Part shown: piece after piece, positions 1 through 5,951 of the stretch
Position numbering within the stretch: the first letter of the stretch is position 1
Layout of the letters: each line of letters begins with the position of its first letter
Assembly (NCBI GenBank): GCA_027080405.1
Contig: JALWSL010000364.1
Span: 1-5,951 of the forward strand
Direction: 5' to 3'
DNA: 5,951 nucleotides
From: Planctomycetaceae bacterium
Lineage (GTDB): Bacteria > Planctomycetota > Planctomycetia > Planctomycetales > Planctomycetaceae
Made by a program: the position numbers and the translations under genes
The notes under the pieces: generated by a model
What the model was told of the DNA's origin: nothing
Database searches by the model: none
The model's input: the letters and a program-made list of their open reading frames with translations, nothing else

Positions 1-2919
1 GCTCCAGACATTACGTTCCAGTCTTCAGTTCGCGGCGGAACCGGTTCGCGTGTCGATTCCCTTGTGATCAATCGGGCCAATGCGCTGGCTGTGACTGCTC
101 CCGATGGGGCCGGAACGCCGGGGGATAATCACGATCTGCTGGTGACAGGTACAACGGGGGGCAATGTCGATTGGATCGATGTGATTACCGATGACGACGG
201 AGGTGATGGTTTCATCTTTACCGGCGGAGCCCAAAGCGATGTCACTCTTCCGGTTTCGACAACCATCGCCAACAGTCGCGGCAACGGTGTGGCCATTTTC
301 GAAAATGTCGGTGGAAACTATCTCATCTCCGCAACACGAACCGATGGCCTTATTCCGGCGGCACCATTTACAACAACCACATTAACTCCATTTGCAATCG
401 ACAACCCCACATTTAACGCCATTCAAATTGGGCGAATTACCGCAGTTCCCGATACGACCACTGCCAGAGTCAGTTTCGTTGATGACATCAACATCATGAA
501 CTTGAATCGGAGTCTGTCCGGTTTATTCGTGGCCAATACAACTGGCGACGTCATCTTTTCCAGCAGCACCGGTCCGATGGTCATCGATTATGATGCCACC
601 GGTCTGGTTGGAACAGCTTCCGGGATCGAATTCTTCCAGAATTTCACGGGTGATCTGACCTTCAATAACGCCGTGACAATCAACAACGCGGGAGGCGCGG
701 GGATTCGAATTACGAACGACGATAGCAATCCGGGGACTTCACCCGGTGCTTTTCGATTCACAGCCGCTTCGCCTGGCTTGACGATCGATGGGGCCAATGC
801 GAATCAGGGACCGACTGGAGCAGGAATTGTCATCGGAACGGATCCTCCTGCAGGCCCCCCAAGCAACAACCTGATTGCTGGAACCGGCTACGAATCATTG
901 GTTGAATTCGCTAATCCGGTCACTATTGATAATCGCAACGGTATGGGGCTTTGGGCAGCCAATAACAGTGGAGAAATCAGATTCCTGGGGGCAAGCAGTA
1001 ACTTCAATGCTCCAACCTCGACTGCGAATGCCCCCAATACTTCCGTCATCCGTCTTGAGAACAACACGGGCGATATCAGCTTTATTCAGATCGACATCGG
1101 AACCGGCACCAATATCATTCTGGACTACGCAGACGATGATGACCCAACTGCAGCCGAATTGGCAGCGACCTTCGCAGCGATTGATATGCGGAATAACCTT
1201 GGAGAAATCAATTTGGGCTTTGTCAACTTGAGCGGAACTTCAGAGGGTGTTTTCGGGATCGACAACAGTCGAATTACGATCGCCGGCGGTACCATCGACA
1301 TGACTTTCGCAACAGGGCTGGATATCTTCACCACCGATGCGGTCGCGCTTGTTCCCACCAATCCGATTACACGTGTCGATCTCACCCTGGACGACTTCAA
1401 CAATGGTCAGACGACCGACTATGCTCTGCATTTGGCCAATGTGAAAGGAAATCTCTCAATTCTGGATGGTTCGCTGGTTCAGGTTATTGGGCCTGGAGTT
1501 GACAGAACAGAGAACGTGACCGCTGGGGCCAAATTCGATAATAGCGCCCTCCGGACACGGGAAACAACGGCCGGTTTGCCGTTTTACGGCACCGCTCGCT
1601 CGTTGGATGTCTCCCTGACTGGTGTTGATGTAACACAGAACAGCCAGGGAATCTATGCCGATTCCATCGACTCCCTGCGATTGAGGGATTCGGACTACAC
1701 ACAGAATACGGATGAGGCGATCGACCTGGTGAATGTCCCCAGTTTCCAGGTCACCGGATCCAACTTCACCCAAAACCAGTTAGCGGGTCTCTTTGCTGGA
1801 ACCGATGCTGGAACGATTCGCTCGATCATGGATCGGACGTTGAACGATACGGCCGTCGGGTTAGGAGGCGAGCCGACTTTCTACGACTTCGTTGTTGGGC
1901 CACGAACGGCTGACTTTGGCGATATTCTGGCTGGTGGAGACAGGAATACCTTCAATGACCCACTTGCCAACTTCGCTATCATTGTAGAAAACCGTGCGGC
2001 AAACAACACAGTTGGGGTACTGGATACAGCATTCGCGAATTCTGAATCAGGCCTGATTGTCAACAACAATACCTTCACGACCCCGGCCAATACGAATGTG
2101 AGAGGGTTTATCCGTTATCGCGATGTTCTGGGGAATTCAGAGGCCAATATCGACCTGGCCATGAATGAATTTCTCACTGCCAATGACGGTGTCGATGCGG
2201 AAATCGCCAACCCTGATATTGGCGTAATCAATATTGAACATATTTCGCTTGATACCGAAAACAATGATAACCTCGTGTTCAATGCGATCGATAATCGCAT
2301 GGTTCTCCAGGAAAATGGTTCGGTTGCCTTCCGAATTACTGATTCCGGTGATGGAACAGCCTTCATTGCAATCGGCGACACCCCCGATGATGCCTTGACC
2401 GAGGGGCTCGATCCCCAAGCTGATGCCATTCGCGTTGATCCCGTTACGGGAAATCTGATTCTCAACCCGGATATCGAAATTGCTGATACCTTTGATGCCG
2501 CCTTTGTGTTCAATCTGGAAACGGAGGCAACTGTTGACATCAGCGATCTGGAAATCCACATGACCGAGGATGCAGATGGTGGCGGTGCAGGAAATGTAGA
2601 AGACCAGACAGTTTTCCTGTTTGAAAATATCTCCGGAACAACGTCGATCAATCTTTCCGGAAACACCATCCTGTTTGAAGATGCGAACGCATTCGTCAAT
2701 CCGGGCAACGGTGCTCTCGGGGTGAACAACAATATGCAGGTTACACAATTCGATGCTGTCAGTGGCGATGTGACTCTTTCTTCACCACTGAATAACCAGG
2801 TGGGGGTCAACGTGGGAGGCAATATCTTCCTGCTGACAAACCCGGCCTTGTTGTTCCAGGCACCGAATTCCGCCAACTTCATCGGACAGTTACAGTTCAA
2901 CAACATATTTGTGCCGTAA
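1..2919 (+). CDS. Large secreted right-handed beta-helix-like protein, 3' part (5'-truncated by window)
   Basis: The reading frame is open from base 1 and ends at TAA 2917-2919, giving 972 visible residues; the true start and any signal peptide lie upstream. The sequence is rich in Asn, Asp, Gly, Thr, Ile and Val. It is built of irregular repeats in which a short beta-strand phrase is followed by an Asn/Gly turn, for example VTINNAGGAGIRI (near residue 225), VTIDNRNGMGLW (near 306), LTGVDVTQNSQGIY (near 540) and GLIVNNNTFTTPANTN (near 684). This is typical of parallel beta-helix (pectin-lyase-like) surface proteins. Aspartate-rich loops, such as residues 60-70 and 378-381, could bind calcium. 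I see no cysteine and only two lysines. The C-terminus ends in NNIFVP and carries no autotransporter barrel, LPXTG or PEP-CTERM-type tail. No catalytic motif was recognised, so the role (adhesin, matrix protein or polysaccharide-acting enzyme) is unknown. Coding status is very secure; the fold is inferred from the pattern. Confidence 0.85.
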   Translation, partial: APDITFQSSVRGGTGSRVDSLVINRANALAVTAPDGAGTPGDNHDLLVTGTTGGNVDWIDVITDDDGGDGFIFTGGAQSDVTLPVSTTIANSRGNGVAIFENVGGNYLISATRTDGLIPAAPFTTTTLTPFAIDNPTFNAIQIGRITAVPDTTTARVSFVDDINIMNLNRSLSGLFVANTTGDVIFSSSTGPMVIDYDATGLVGTASGIEFFQNFTGDLTFNNAVTINNAGGAGIRITNDDSNPGTSPGAFRFTAASPGLTIDGANANQGPTGAGIVIGTDPPAGPPSNNLIAGTGYESLVEFANPVTIDNRNGMGLWAANNSGEIRFLGASSNFNAPTSTANAPNTSVIRLENNTGDISFIQIDIGTGTNIILDYADDDDPTAAELAATFAAIDMRNNLGEINLGFVNLSGTSEGVFGIDNSRITIAGGTIDMTFATGLDIFTTDAVALVPTNPITRVDLTLDDFNNGQTTDYALHLANVKGNLSILDGSLVQVIGPGVDRTENVTAGAKFDNSALRTRETTAGLPFYGTARSLDVSLTGVDVTQNSQGIYADSIDSLRLRDSDYTQNTDEAIDLVNVPSFQVTGSNFTQNQLAGLFAGTDAGTIRSIMDRTLNDTAVGLGGEPTFYDFVVGPRTADFGDILAGGDRNTFNDPLANFAIIVENRAANNTVGVLDTAFANSESGLIVNNNTFTTPANTNVRGFIRYRDVLGNSEANIDLAMNEFLTANDGVDAEIANPDIGVINIEHISLDTENNDNLVFNAIDNRMVLQENGSVAFRITDSGDGTAFIAIGDTPDDALTEGLDPQADAIRVDPVTGNLILNPDIEIADTFDAAFVFNLETEATVDISDLEIHMTEDADGGGAGNVEDQTVFLFENISGTTSINLSGNTILFEDANAFVNPGNGALGVNNNMQVTQFDAVSGDVTLSSPLNNQVGVNVGGNIFLLTNPALLFQAPNSANFIGQLQFNNIFVP

Positions 2920-3365
2920 GCGTTTGTTGCTGCAGAGAGTATGACATAAGAAATATTCAAATGGGAGAAGGTGTTGTTTCACTGCCCGTTATGACTTTCA
3001 ACAAAAAGACAAGTAGAAAATTAAAAAGGATTCCTCTCCGTTCATGTCAGATAAGACAGGTGACCCAGACCGGCAAGATGGCTCATTTCGTTTTTCGGAG
3101 ATTGGACTTGGGGACTCCTACGGGGCATTGTGTGTGACGCAACCCGGACAATCGTGATGAGAACAATAACAGAGAAGCATTTATATCGAGAAAGCCCGAG
3201 TTGGAATCAATGACGATTTTCAGTTTCTTAATGAGGGCTTTCACTAATTCGACCTCTCGGACGAGTCTTATGCAACGGCAATCTCCTCAACTACAAATGA
3301 TCTGGATCCTGAAGCGCACATTGCGGCGCTGCCGGTTCAGTCTTTGCTCGCCTTTGAGAATTCAC
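2920..3365. other. 446-bp gap between the beta-helix gene and the BBP7 gene; no intact gene recognised
   Basis: No clear rho-independent terminator follows the beta-helix gene, and no convincing promoter was found for the next gene. Small plus-strand ORFs exist. One runs 2961-3137 (58 codons, Lys/Arg-rich). Another runs 3044-3157 (37 codons, beginning MSDKTGDPDRQDG, with AAGGA 13 bases upstream of its ATG). Neither resembles a family I know. The frame of the second ORF continues after several stops into readable protein-like sequence up to 3427, so part of the gap may be decayed coding DNA. The long upstream extension of the BBP7 frame (3201-3365) is rich in Arg, Ser and Cys and has no detectable function. 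Confidence 0.5.
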
Positions 3366-4694
3366 ATGGATATTTCACGTTTGCTGTTTACGATCGCCTT
3401 TTCGCTTTTCCTGATCGGAACCGGTGAAGCGCCCGGGTTCGCTCAAGGAAGCAGATATGCGGATCCCGCCCTTGCAGGGAATCTTCCCTGGGATGTCAGA
3501 CAGCAGTATTACGAACAGCTTCCTGCCGATCGCGGCGGATTCGATGAGTTCGATTCACCGGTCGATCGACTCTTTCGTCAGGCGGCCAAACAGTCCTGGG
3601 TGCAGATCGACTATGTGCAATGGAATATCGGAGACATCCCCGACGATCTGCTCGGAGCCCAGGTTCCAGGTGTTGACCGTCCCGATTTGGGCTTCACCAT
3701 CAACGACACGACAACAGGTGCCCCGCCGTTGGATCCCAACAATACCGAGCAGACAAGTTATGTCCCTCGACTCGGGGGAATCGATTCGAACAATCTGCCC
3801 GGCGTCAGATTGACATACGGACTGAACACCAATTACGGTTCGTTTGAATCGAATGTCTTCTGGATCTTTCAAAAGGATAGAAGTTTTGCCCCGGGGCCTT
3901 TTCTGTTTGGCGGTACAACCATTCCGGGAAATCAGTCGACACGGTTCAATGCTCCGCTGATCGATCCCAACGGAGTGACTGCCATTCCCTTCACCATCAA
4001 TGGGGCGCCATCCAATCAGGCTCTGATTTTCGACCGCTCTTTCCGCATCGATTACACCTCATCGATGGTCGGTACCGAATTCAACTTCGTCTGGGATGAT
4101 CAAAAACCGCAAAATGGTTTGCATTTCCGGTACGTGTTGGGGTTTCGCTATCTGAAGTTCGACGAACAGATGGAACTCATCGGGACAGACAATCAGGTCG
4201 GTGCCAATCCTGACGTTAATGGAGCCGAGGTGGCCTACATCAAATCAACCACCATTCAGTCAAGAGCCATTAACCAGGTGTTCGGGCCACAGGTCGGTAC
4301 AAGAATCGAACTCGTTGACGATCGCGTTACCTTCGGTGCTCAACCGATGTTTGCCTTCGCCTTCAATCATCTTGACGCCCGCGTCAAAACGACCAATCTG
4401 TTTGCCGCAGACGATCCGACAACCACCATCAATGAGGCGACCCCGCCGACATCAAATGGCACGAATCAGGATCAATTTGCCCCCGTGCTTTCTTTGGCCG
4501 TCTACACGAAAATCCGTCTCACCAACTCGATGCACCTTTATGGCAGTTACGATCTGCTGTTTCTCAGTGGCGTTTCCCGTCCCGCTGAAAACATCAACTA
4601 CGACCAGGGAACAGTGCCGGGATTTGGTGTCATTCCGAATGAAACAACAGTCCTGAATCAGGGCTTCAGCGTCGGAACCGTCATCGAATTCTGA
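3366..4694 (+). CDS. BBP7 family outer-membrane beta-barrel protein
   Basis: This 442-residue protein is predicted to sit in the outer membrane. The ATG at 3366 was chosen because it places a textbook signal peptide at the N-terminus: MDISR, then a hydrophobic core LLFTIAFSLFLIG, then a likely signal peptidase site near GFA-QG (about residues 25-27). In-frame starts at 3201, 3210 and 3297 only add an Arg/Cys-rich extension that would disrupt the signal peptide. BBP7-like landmarks are WVQIDYVQWNIGDIP from residue 78, RIDYTSSMVGTEFNFVW from residue 227, FRYVLGFRYLKFDEQ shortly after, and YGSYDLLFLSGVSRP from residue 392. Amphipathic strands alternate with loops throughout, and the chain ends VGTVIEF, with the terminal Phe typical of barrels assembled by BamA. 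The chain has no cysteine. The Shine-Dalgarno signal is weak (GAG around 3356). A strong terminator follows. Members are abundant and paralogous in planctomycetes, and their transport function is not established. Family call strong; function unknown. Confidence 0.88.
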   Translation: MDISRLLFTIAFSLFLIGTGEAPGFAQGSRYADPALAGNLPWDVRQQYYEQLPADRGGFDEFDSPVDRLFRQAAKQSWVQIDYVQWNIGDIPDDLLGAQVPGVDRPDLGFTINDTTTGAPPLDPNNTEQTSYVPRLGGIDSNNLPGVRLTYGLNTNYGSFESNVFWIFQKDRSFAPGPFLFGGTTIPGNQSTRFNAPLIDPNGVTAIPFTINGAPSNQALIFDRSFRIDYTSSMVGTEFNFVWDDQKPQNGLHFRYVLGFRYLKFDEQMELIGTDNQVGANPDVNGAEVAYIKSTTIQSRAINQVFGPQVGTRIELVDDRVTFGAQPMFAFAFNHLDARVKTTNLFAADDPTTTINEATPPTSNGTNQDQFAPVLSLAVYTKIRLTNSMHLYGSYDLLFLSGVSRPAENINYDQGTVPGFGVIPNETTVLNQGFSVGTVIEF

Positions 4695-4701
4695 AACAAC
4701 A

Positions 4702-4720
4702 GACTCCGGGAGTCCGTTTT
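4702..4720 (+). terminator. Short hairpin plus CGTTTT directly after the BBP7 stop
   Basis: GACTC (4702-4706) pairs with GAGTC (4710-4714) across a 3-base CGG loop and is followed by CGTTTT. It starts seven bases after the stop codon. It is weaker than the hairpin at 4743-4780 and may act as a minor first terminator or as 3'-end protection for the mRNA. Confidence 0.35.
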
Positions 4721-4742
4721 CAGTAGCATTCATCGATATCAG

Positions 4743-4780
4743 CCCGTTTTTCTCTTCAACATGGGGGAAACGGGTTTTTT
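4743..4780 (+). terminator. Strong rho-independent terminator of the BBP7 gene
   Basis: CCCGTTT (4743-4749) pairs perfectly with AAACGGG (4768-4774). The stem can continue through TTCTC/GGGGG, with G-U wobbles, to about 12 bp, leaving an 8-base loop (4755-4762). Six T residues (4775-4780) follow at once. On the opposite strand there is no comparable T tract, so it acts on plus-strand transcription only. It separates the envelope-protein gene from the mraZ control region. Confidence 0.88.
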
Positions 4781-4830
4781 CGATTGAACGCTTCGGAAAG
4801 ATCAATCTGAAAAGCAGGATTTCATCATTG

Positions 4831-4845
4831 TGGGAAAATTGCCCA
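4831..4845. promoter_or_regulatory. Distal TGGGA-N5-GCCCA inverted motif (candidate MraZ operator)
   Basis: The sequence is TGGGA, five bases, GCCCA. It matches exactly the layout of a second copy at 4872-4886, with start points 41 bp apart, close to four helical turns. TGGGN half-sites 5 bp apart are the known DNA target of MraZ in Escherichia coli, where they are direct repeats. Here the second half-site is inverted. Assignment as an operator is inference. Confidence 0.5.
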
Positions 4846-4864
4846 GAAAAGTTTAATACATCAC

Positions 4865-4893
4865 TTGATAGTGGGATTGCCGCCCATTAGAAT
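4865..4893 (+). promoter_or_regulatory. Predicted sigma70-type promoter of mraZ
   Basis: TTGATA (4865-4870) as -35 and TAGAAT (4888-4893) as -10 are separated by exactly 17 bp. Each hexamer matches the TTGACA/TATAAT consensus at five of six positions. Transcription would start near 4900, giving a leader of about 145 nt before the mraZ ATG. The promoter lies downstream of a strong terminator, so mraZ depends on it. The spacer contains an inverted motif that could let a repressor cover the promoter. Confidence 0.7.
4872..4886. promoter_or_regulatory. Proximal TGGGA-N5-GCCCA motif inside the promoter spacer (candidate operator)
   Basis: This 15-bp copy sits between the -35 and -10 hexamers and fills all but the two edge bases of the 17-bp spacer. 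A protein bound here would block RNA polymerase. The likely ligand is MraZ itself, because MraZ proteins recognise TGGGN boxes and repress their own promoter in other bacteria. The position is seen directly; the binding protein is inferred. Confidence 0.55.
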
Positions 4894-4900
4894 GCTCTTT

Positions 4901-4947
4901 CCCCTTTCGTGAAATGTTTTTCGGCGTGGTCGAGTGGCGAAAGGTGG
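4901..4947 (+). promoter_or_regulatory. Potential stem-loop at the 5' end of the mraZ leader
   Basis: CCTTTCG (4903-4909) is perfectly complementary to CGAAAGG (4938-4944). The stem can be extended by two more C-G pairs (4901-4902 with 4946-4947) if T4945 bulges out. The loop is about 28 bases. It would begin within a base or two of the predicted transcription start. It may stabilise the mRNA; no riboswitch class is recognised. Confidence 0.3.
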
Positions 4948-5002
4948 TCGTTTCAGCGATCAATCAGGTTTGGTGAACGATCAGATTTTTTTGACGTGAA
5001 TC

Positions 5003-5018
5003 ATGCAAGGGATTGCAT
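5003..5018 (+). promoter_or_regulatory. Small hairpin ATGCAA-GGGA-TTGCAT upstream of the mraZ start
   Basis: This is a perfect 6-bp stem with a GGGA loop, 27 bases before the mraZ ATG, followed six bases later by CCC-overlapping TCTTTTTTT (5025-5033). The AGGG in the hairpin could alternatively pair with CCCT (5022-5025), giving two mutually exclusive structures. The purine-rich AAGGGA is the only Shine-Dalgarno-like element near mraZ, but it is too far from the ATG at 5046 for normal use. A role in translation or attenuation is conjecture. Confidence 0.3.
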
Positions 5019-5045
5019 CAACCCTCTTTTTTTGATGCTTTCGTT

Positions 5046-5528
5046 ATGGTTGAGGGCGATTTAATCACGGGTGAGTTCAAGAGGACTCTCGACAATCGAT
5101 TTCGATTATCGTTACCGGGGGAAATCGCAGGGCTTGTGAGTGACAAGCAGGGAGAAACAATTGTCGTCAAGGAACAGTATGGTTGTCTCAGTCTTTGGGC
5201 TGCCGATCAATGGCAGGAGAGGATCGATTCGGGAGTTGATTTGATCCGCCAAAAGATTCAGGCCGGACGGATGCAGGAACGATGGAGCGAGGTTCAGCGT
5301 TTGGGACGTTTGCTTTCGACCCGTCAGGCAACAGTCAGGTTGGCCAATCGTTCCCGTTTATTGATACCGGAAGGCTTTCGGGGTTTTTTGGGAGTTTCAC
5401 CCAATCAGGAAGTGATGATTGTCGGAGCGGTCATCTGTCTCGAAATATGGAACCCGACTGCCTGGCTGGAAACACTCAAGCAGGATATGCCCCAGTTTAA
5501 TCCACTATTCAAGGAATTGACTTCATAA
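5046..5528 (+). CDS. mraZ: Transcriptional regulator MraZ
   Basis: The 160-residue product is close to the usual MraZ length (about 150). MraZ is a ring-forming DNA-binding protein with a double AbrB-like (swapped-hairpin) fold that controls its own promoter and the dcw cluster. The first half-motif is [10 protein letters not shown], with D16 and R20 matching the family DXXXR. The second is [19 protein letters not shown] (from residue 99), where the expected Asp is A100 while R104 is kept. The family phrases VMIVGAV and [10 protein letters not shown] follow. The usual LDxKGR glycine is replaced by F19 in half one and S103 in half two. ATG 5046 gives the start [11 protein letters not shown], which fits the family N-terminus. 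An in-frame TTG at 5013 would add 11 residues. No good Shine-Dalgarno precedes either. The gene has its own promoter and possible operators. rsmH, the normal next gene, is not seen before the insertion sequence. Confidence 0.93.
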   Translation: MVEGDLITGEFKRTLDNRFRLSLPGEIAGLVSDKQGETIVVKEQYGCLSLWAADQWQERIDSGVDLIRQKIQAGRMQERWSEVQRLGRLLSTRQATVRLANRSRLLIPEGFRGFLGVSPNQEVMIVGAVICLEIWNPTAWLETLKQDMPQFNPLFKELTS

Positions 5529-5825
5529 CAGGACAAAAAAATCTGGAGAACTGCTTTCCAGGGCGGCACAGGCAGGGCGTAGCTCACTCAGCGAACTCAT
5601 GAGTTGCCGCACGGAAACCAGGGATGGTCCTATGCACGGAGGCAGGAGATGGTGTCAATCATCTCCACCGCCCGGAAAGCTTTTTTCTCCTCGTGTTTTA
5701 CATGCCCGGCCGGTTGGATTTCTGGCCTGTATTATTTCCTGGCTGGTCGCTTTGGCTCGCCACTGCCGTTATCACGAATCGACCATGTTATGTGTTAAAT
5801 GGTTTTGGTTTCAATTTCGCACTAA
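5529..5825. other. 297-bp stretch between mraZ and the IS end; no recognisable gene
   Basis: All three plus-strand frames stay open for 60 or more codons here. Examples are ATG 5599 to 5838 (79 codons, Cys/Trp/Arg-rich, with a hydrophobic run VGFLACIISWLVALA) and ATG 5624 to 5896. None has a Shine-Dalgarno or family resemblance, and two run into the IS end, so I do not call them genes. The RsmH start motif and its glycine-rich SAM-binding loop are absent. No good terminator for mraZ is visible; CTGGA/TCCAG near 5550 is a weak 5-bp stem. A perfect 12-bp palindrome, AACTCATGAGTT, lies at 5594-5605. Confidence 0.45.
5594..5605. repeat. Perfect 12-bp palindrome AACTCATGAGTT
   Basis: The two halves are fully self-complementary with no spacer, so it resembles a dimeric protein-binding site more than an RNA hairpin. 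It lies 66 bases past the mraZ stop. Chance occurrence is possible; no known regulator is matched. Confidence 0.3.
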
Positions 5826-5951
5826 GAAGGTGTTTTAAAAATCAGTTTTTGGTTCTTGCGAGGCGTTTTGACATCAACGCAATCATGGCAATGTAAGTCA
5901 ACGCTTCGCTTGACTCGGTTGTTTTTTCGTAATCTTTGCTGTGTCGTCGAT
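5826..5951 (-). mobile_element. End of an IS5-superfamily insertion sequence (partial, continues past window)
   Basis: A transposase C-terminus reads inward from the window edge and stops at 5842. Sixteen bases beyond the stop, GAAGGTGTTTTAAAA (5826-5840) resembles an IS5-type terminal repeat in position and in its GAAGGTG start. It is directly preceded by CTAA (5822-5825), which fits the 4-bp YTAR-type target duplication used by IS5-group elements. The other end and the second target copy lie outside the window, so the exact boundary is inferred. Confidence 0.65.
5842..5951 (-). CDS. IS5-family DDE transposase, C-terminal 35 codons (partial)
   Basis: Reading the minus strand from 5949, the frame gives RRHSKDYEKTTESSEALTYI and continues AMIALMSKRLARTKN to TGA at 5844-5842. 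The phrase SKDYEKTTESSEA followed by YIAMIALMSKRLA is the conserved tail of IS5/IS427-type transposases, usually RLSKDYE...ESSEA..YIAMI.LM.RRLA, which lies after the catalytic Glu. The usual RRLS reads RRHS here. The tail is intact, with a stop at the expected place, so nothing shows the copy to be dead. The gene faces mraZ convergently. The DDE catalytic residues lie outside the window. Confidence 0.85.
   Translation of the reverse strand, partial: RRHSKDYEKTTESSEALTYIAMIALMSKRLARTKN

Noticed and set aside
2115..2960. Long minus-strand ORF of 281 codons opposite the beta-helix gene
   Set aside because: It is a shadow of the strongly coding plus strand. Its Ser/Arg/Pro-rich composition has no motif, and the plus frame shows clear beta-helix repeats.
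3201..3365. Longer N-terminus for the BBP7 protein (starts at 3201, 3210 or 3297)
   Set aside because: The extension is rich in Arg, Ser and Cys, has no ribosome binding site, and would bury the signal peptide that begins cleanly at 3366.
4957..4984. Direct repeat CGATCA at 4957 and 4978, 21 bp apart
   Set aside because: It is only six bases long with two copies, easily expected by chance, and has no link to a known regulator.
4923..4990. tRNA-like impression from GTGGTCGAGTGGCGAAAGG
   Set aside because: No acceptor stem, anticodon arm or TTC arm can be built around it. It lies in the mraZ leader and is better explained by the simple stem at 4901-4947.
5013..5045. TTG start for mraZ at 5013
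   Set aside because: It would add [10 protein letters not shown] before the conserved [11 protein letters not shown] start, and its AAGG is only about two bases upstream, too close for a normal ribosome binding site.
5599..5896. Overlapping small ORFs downstream of mraZ (5599-5838, 5604-5798, 5624-5896)
   Set aside because: Three frames are open at once, none has a Shine-Dalgarno or a family motif, composition is Trp/Cys-heavy, and two of them run into the IS terminus.
1..5951. CRISPR array, tandem satellite, attachment site or novel defence system
   Set aside because: No regularly spaced identical repeats, integrase, nuclease, reverse transcriptase or toxin-antitoxin pair was seen on either strand.

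Overview
The window looks like a chromosomal segment of a planctomycete (Planctomycetota, probably order Planctomycetales). The strongest reason is a BBP7-family outer-membrane beta-barrel protein, a family concentrated in that phylum. It sits next to a very large secreted beta-helix type protein and an MraZ homologue with a non-standard second half. Base composition is moderate, near 50% GC by eye. The assignment rests on family knowledge only; no search was run.

Layout, left to right. Bases 1-2919 are the 3' part of a giant plus-strand gene for an extracellular right-handed beta-helix-like protein; its start lies outside the window. Bases 2920-3365 are a gap with no convincing intact gene, although one frame in it reads like broken coding sequence. 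Bases 3366-4694 encode the BBP7 barrel protein, with a signal peptide at the start and a C-terminal phenylalanine. A strong rho-independent terminator (4743-4780) closes that unit.

Bases 4781-5045 are the control region of mraZ. There is a good sigma70-type promoter (4865-4870 / 4888-4893, 17-bp spacer). Two copies of the inverted motif TGGGA-N5-GCCCA lie here, one of them filling the promoter spacer. A leader of about 145 nt follows, with potential hairpins. Bases 5046-5528 are mraZ, the transcription factor that usually opens the division and cell wall (dcw) cluster. Bases 5529-5825 hold nothing I can name. From about 5826 to the window edge lies the end of an IS5-type insertion sequence, whose minus-strand transposase C-terminus (5842-5951) faces mraZ.

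How the parts relate. The beta-helix protein and the BBP7 protein are both cell-envelope products on the same strand, but a 446-bp gap makes joint transcription uncertain. mraZ is separated from them by a terminator and has its own promoter, which appears to be autoregulated. The most interesting point is that control system. TGGG half-sites resembling known MraZ boxes are present at the usual 5-bp spacing but inverted, and the MraZ here has lost the Asp of its second DXXXR motif. The insertion sequence occupies the place where rsmH (mraW) would normally be expected.
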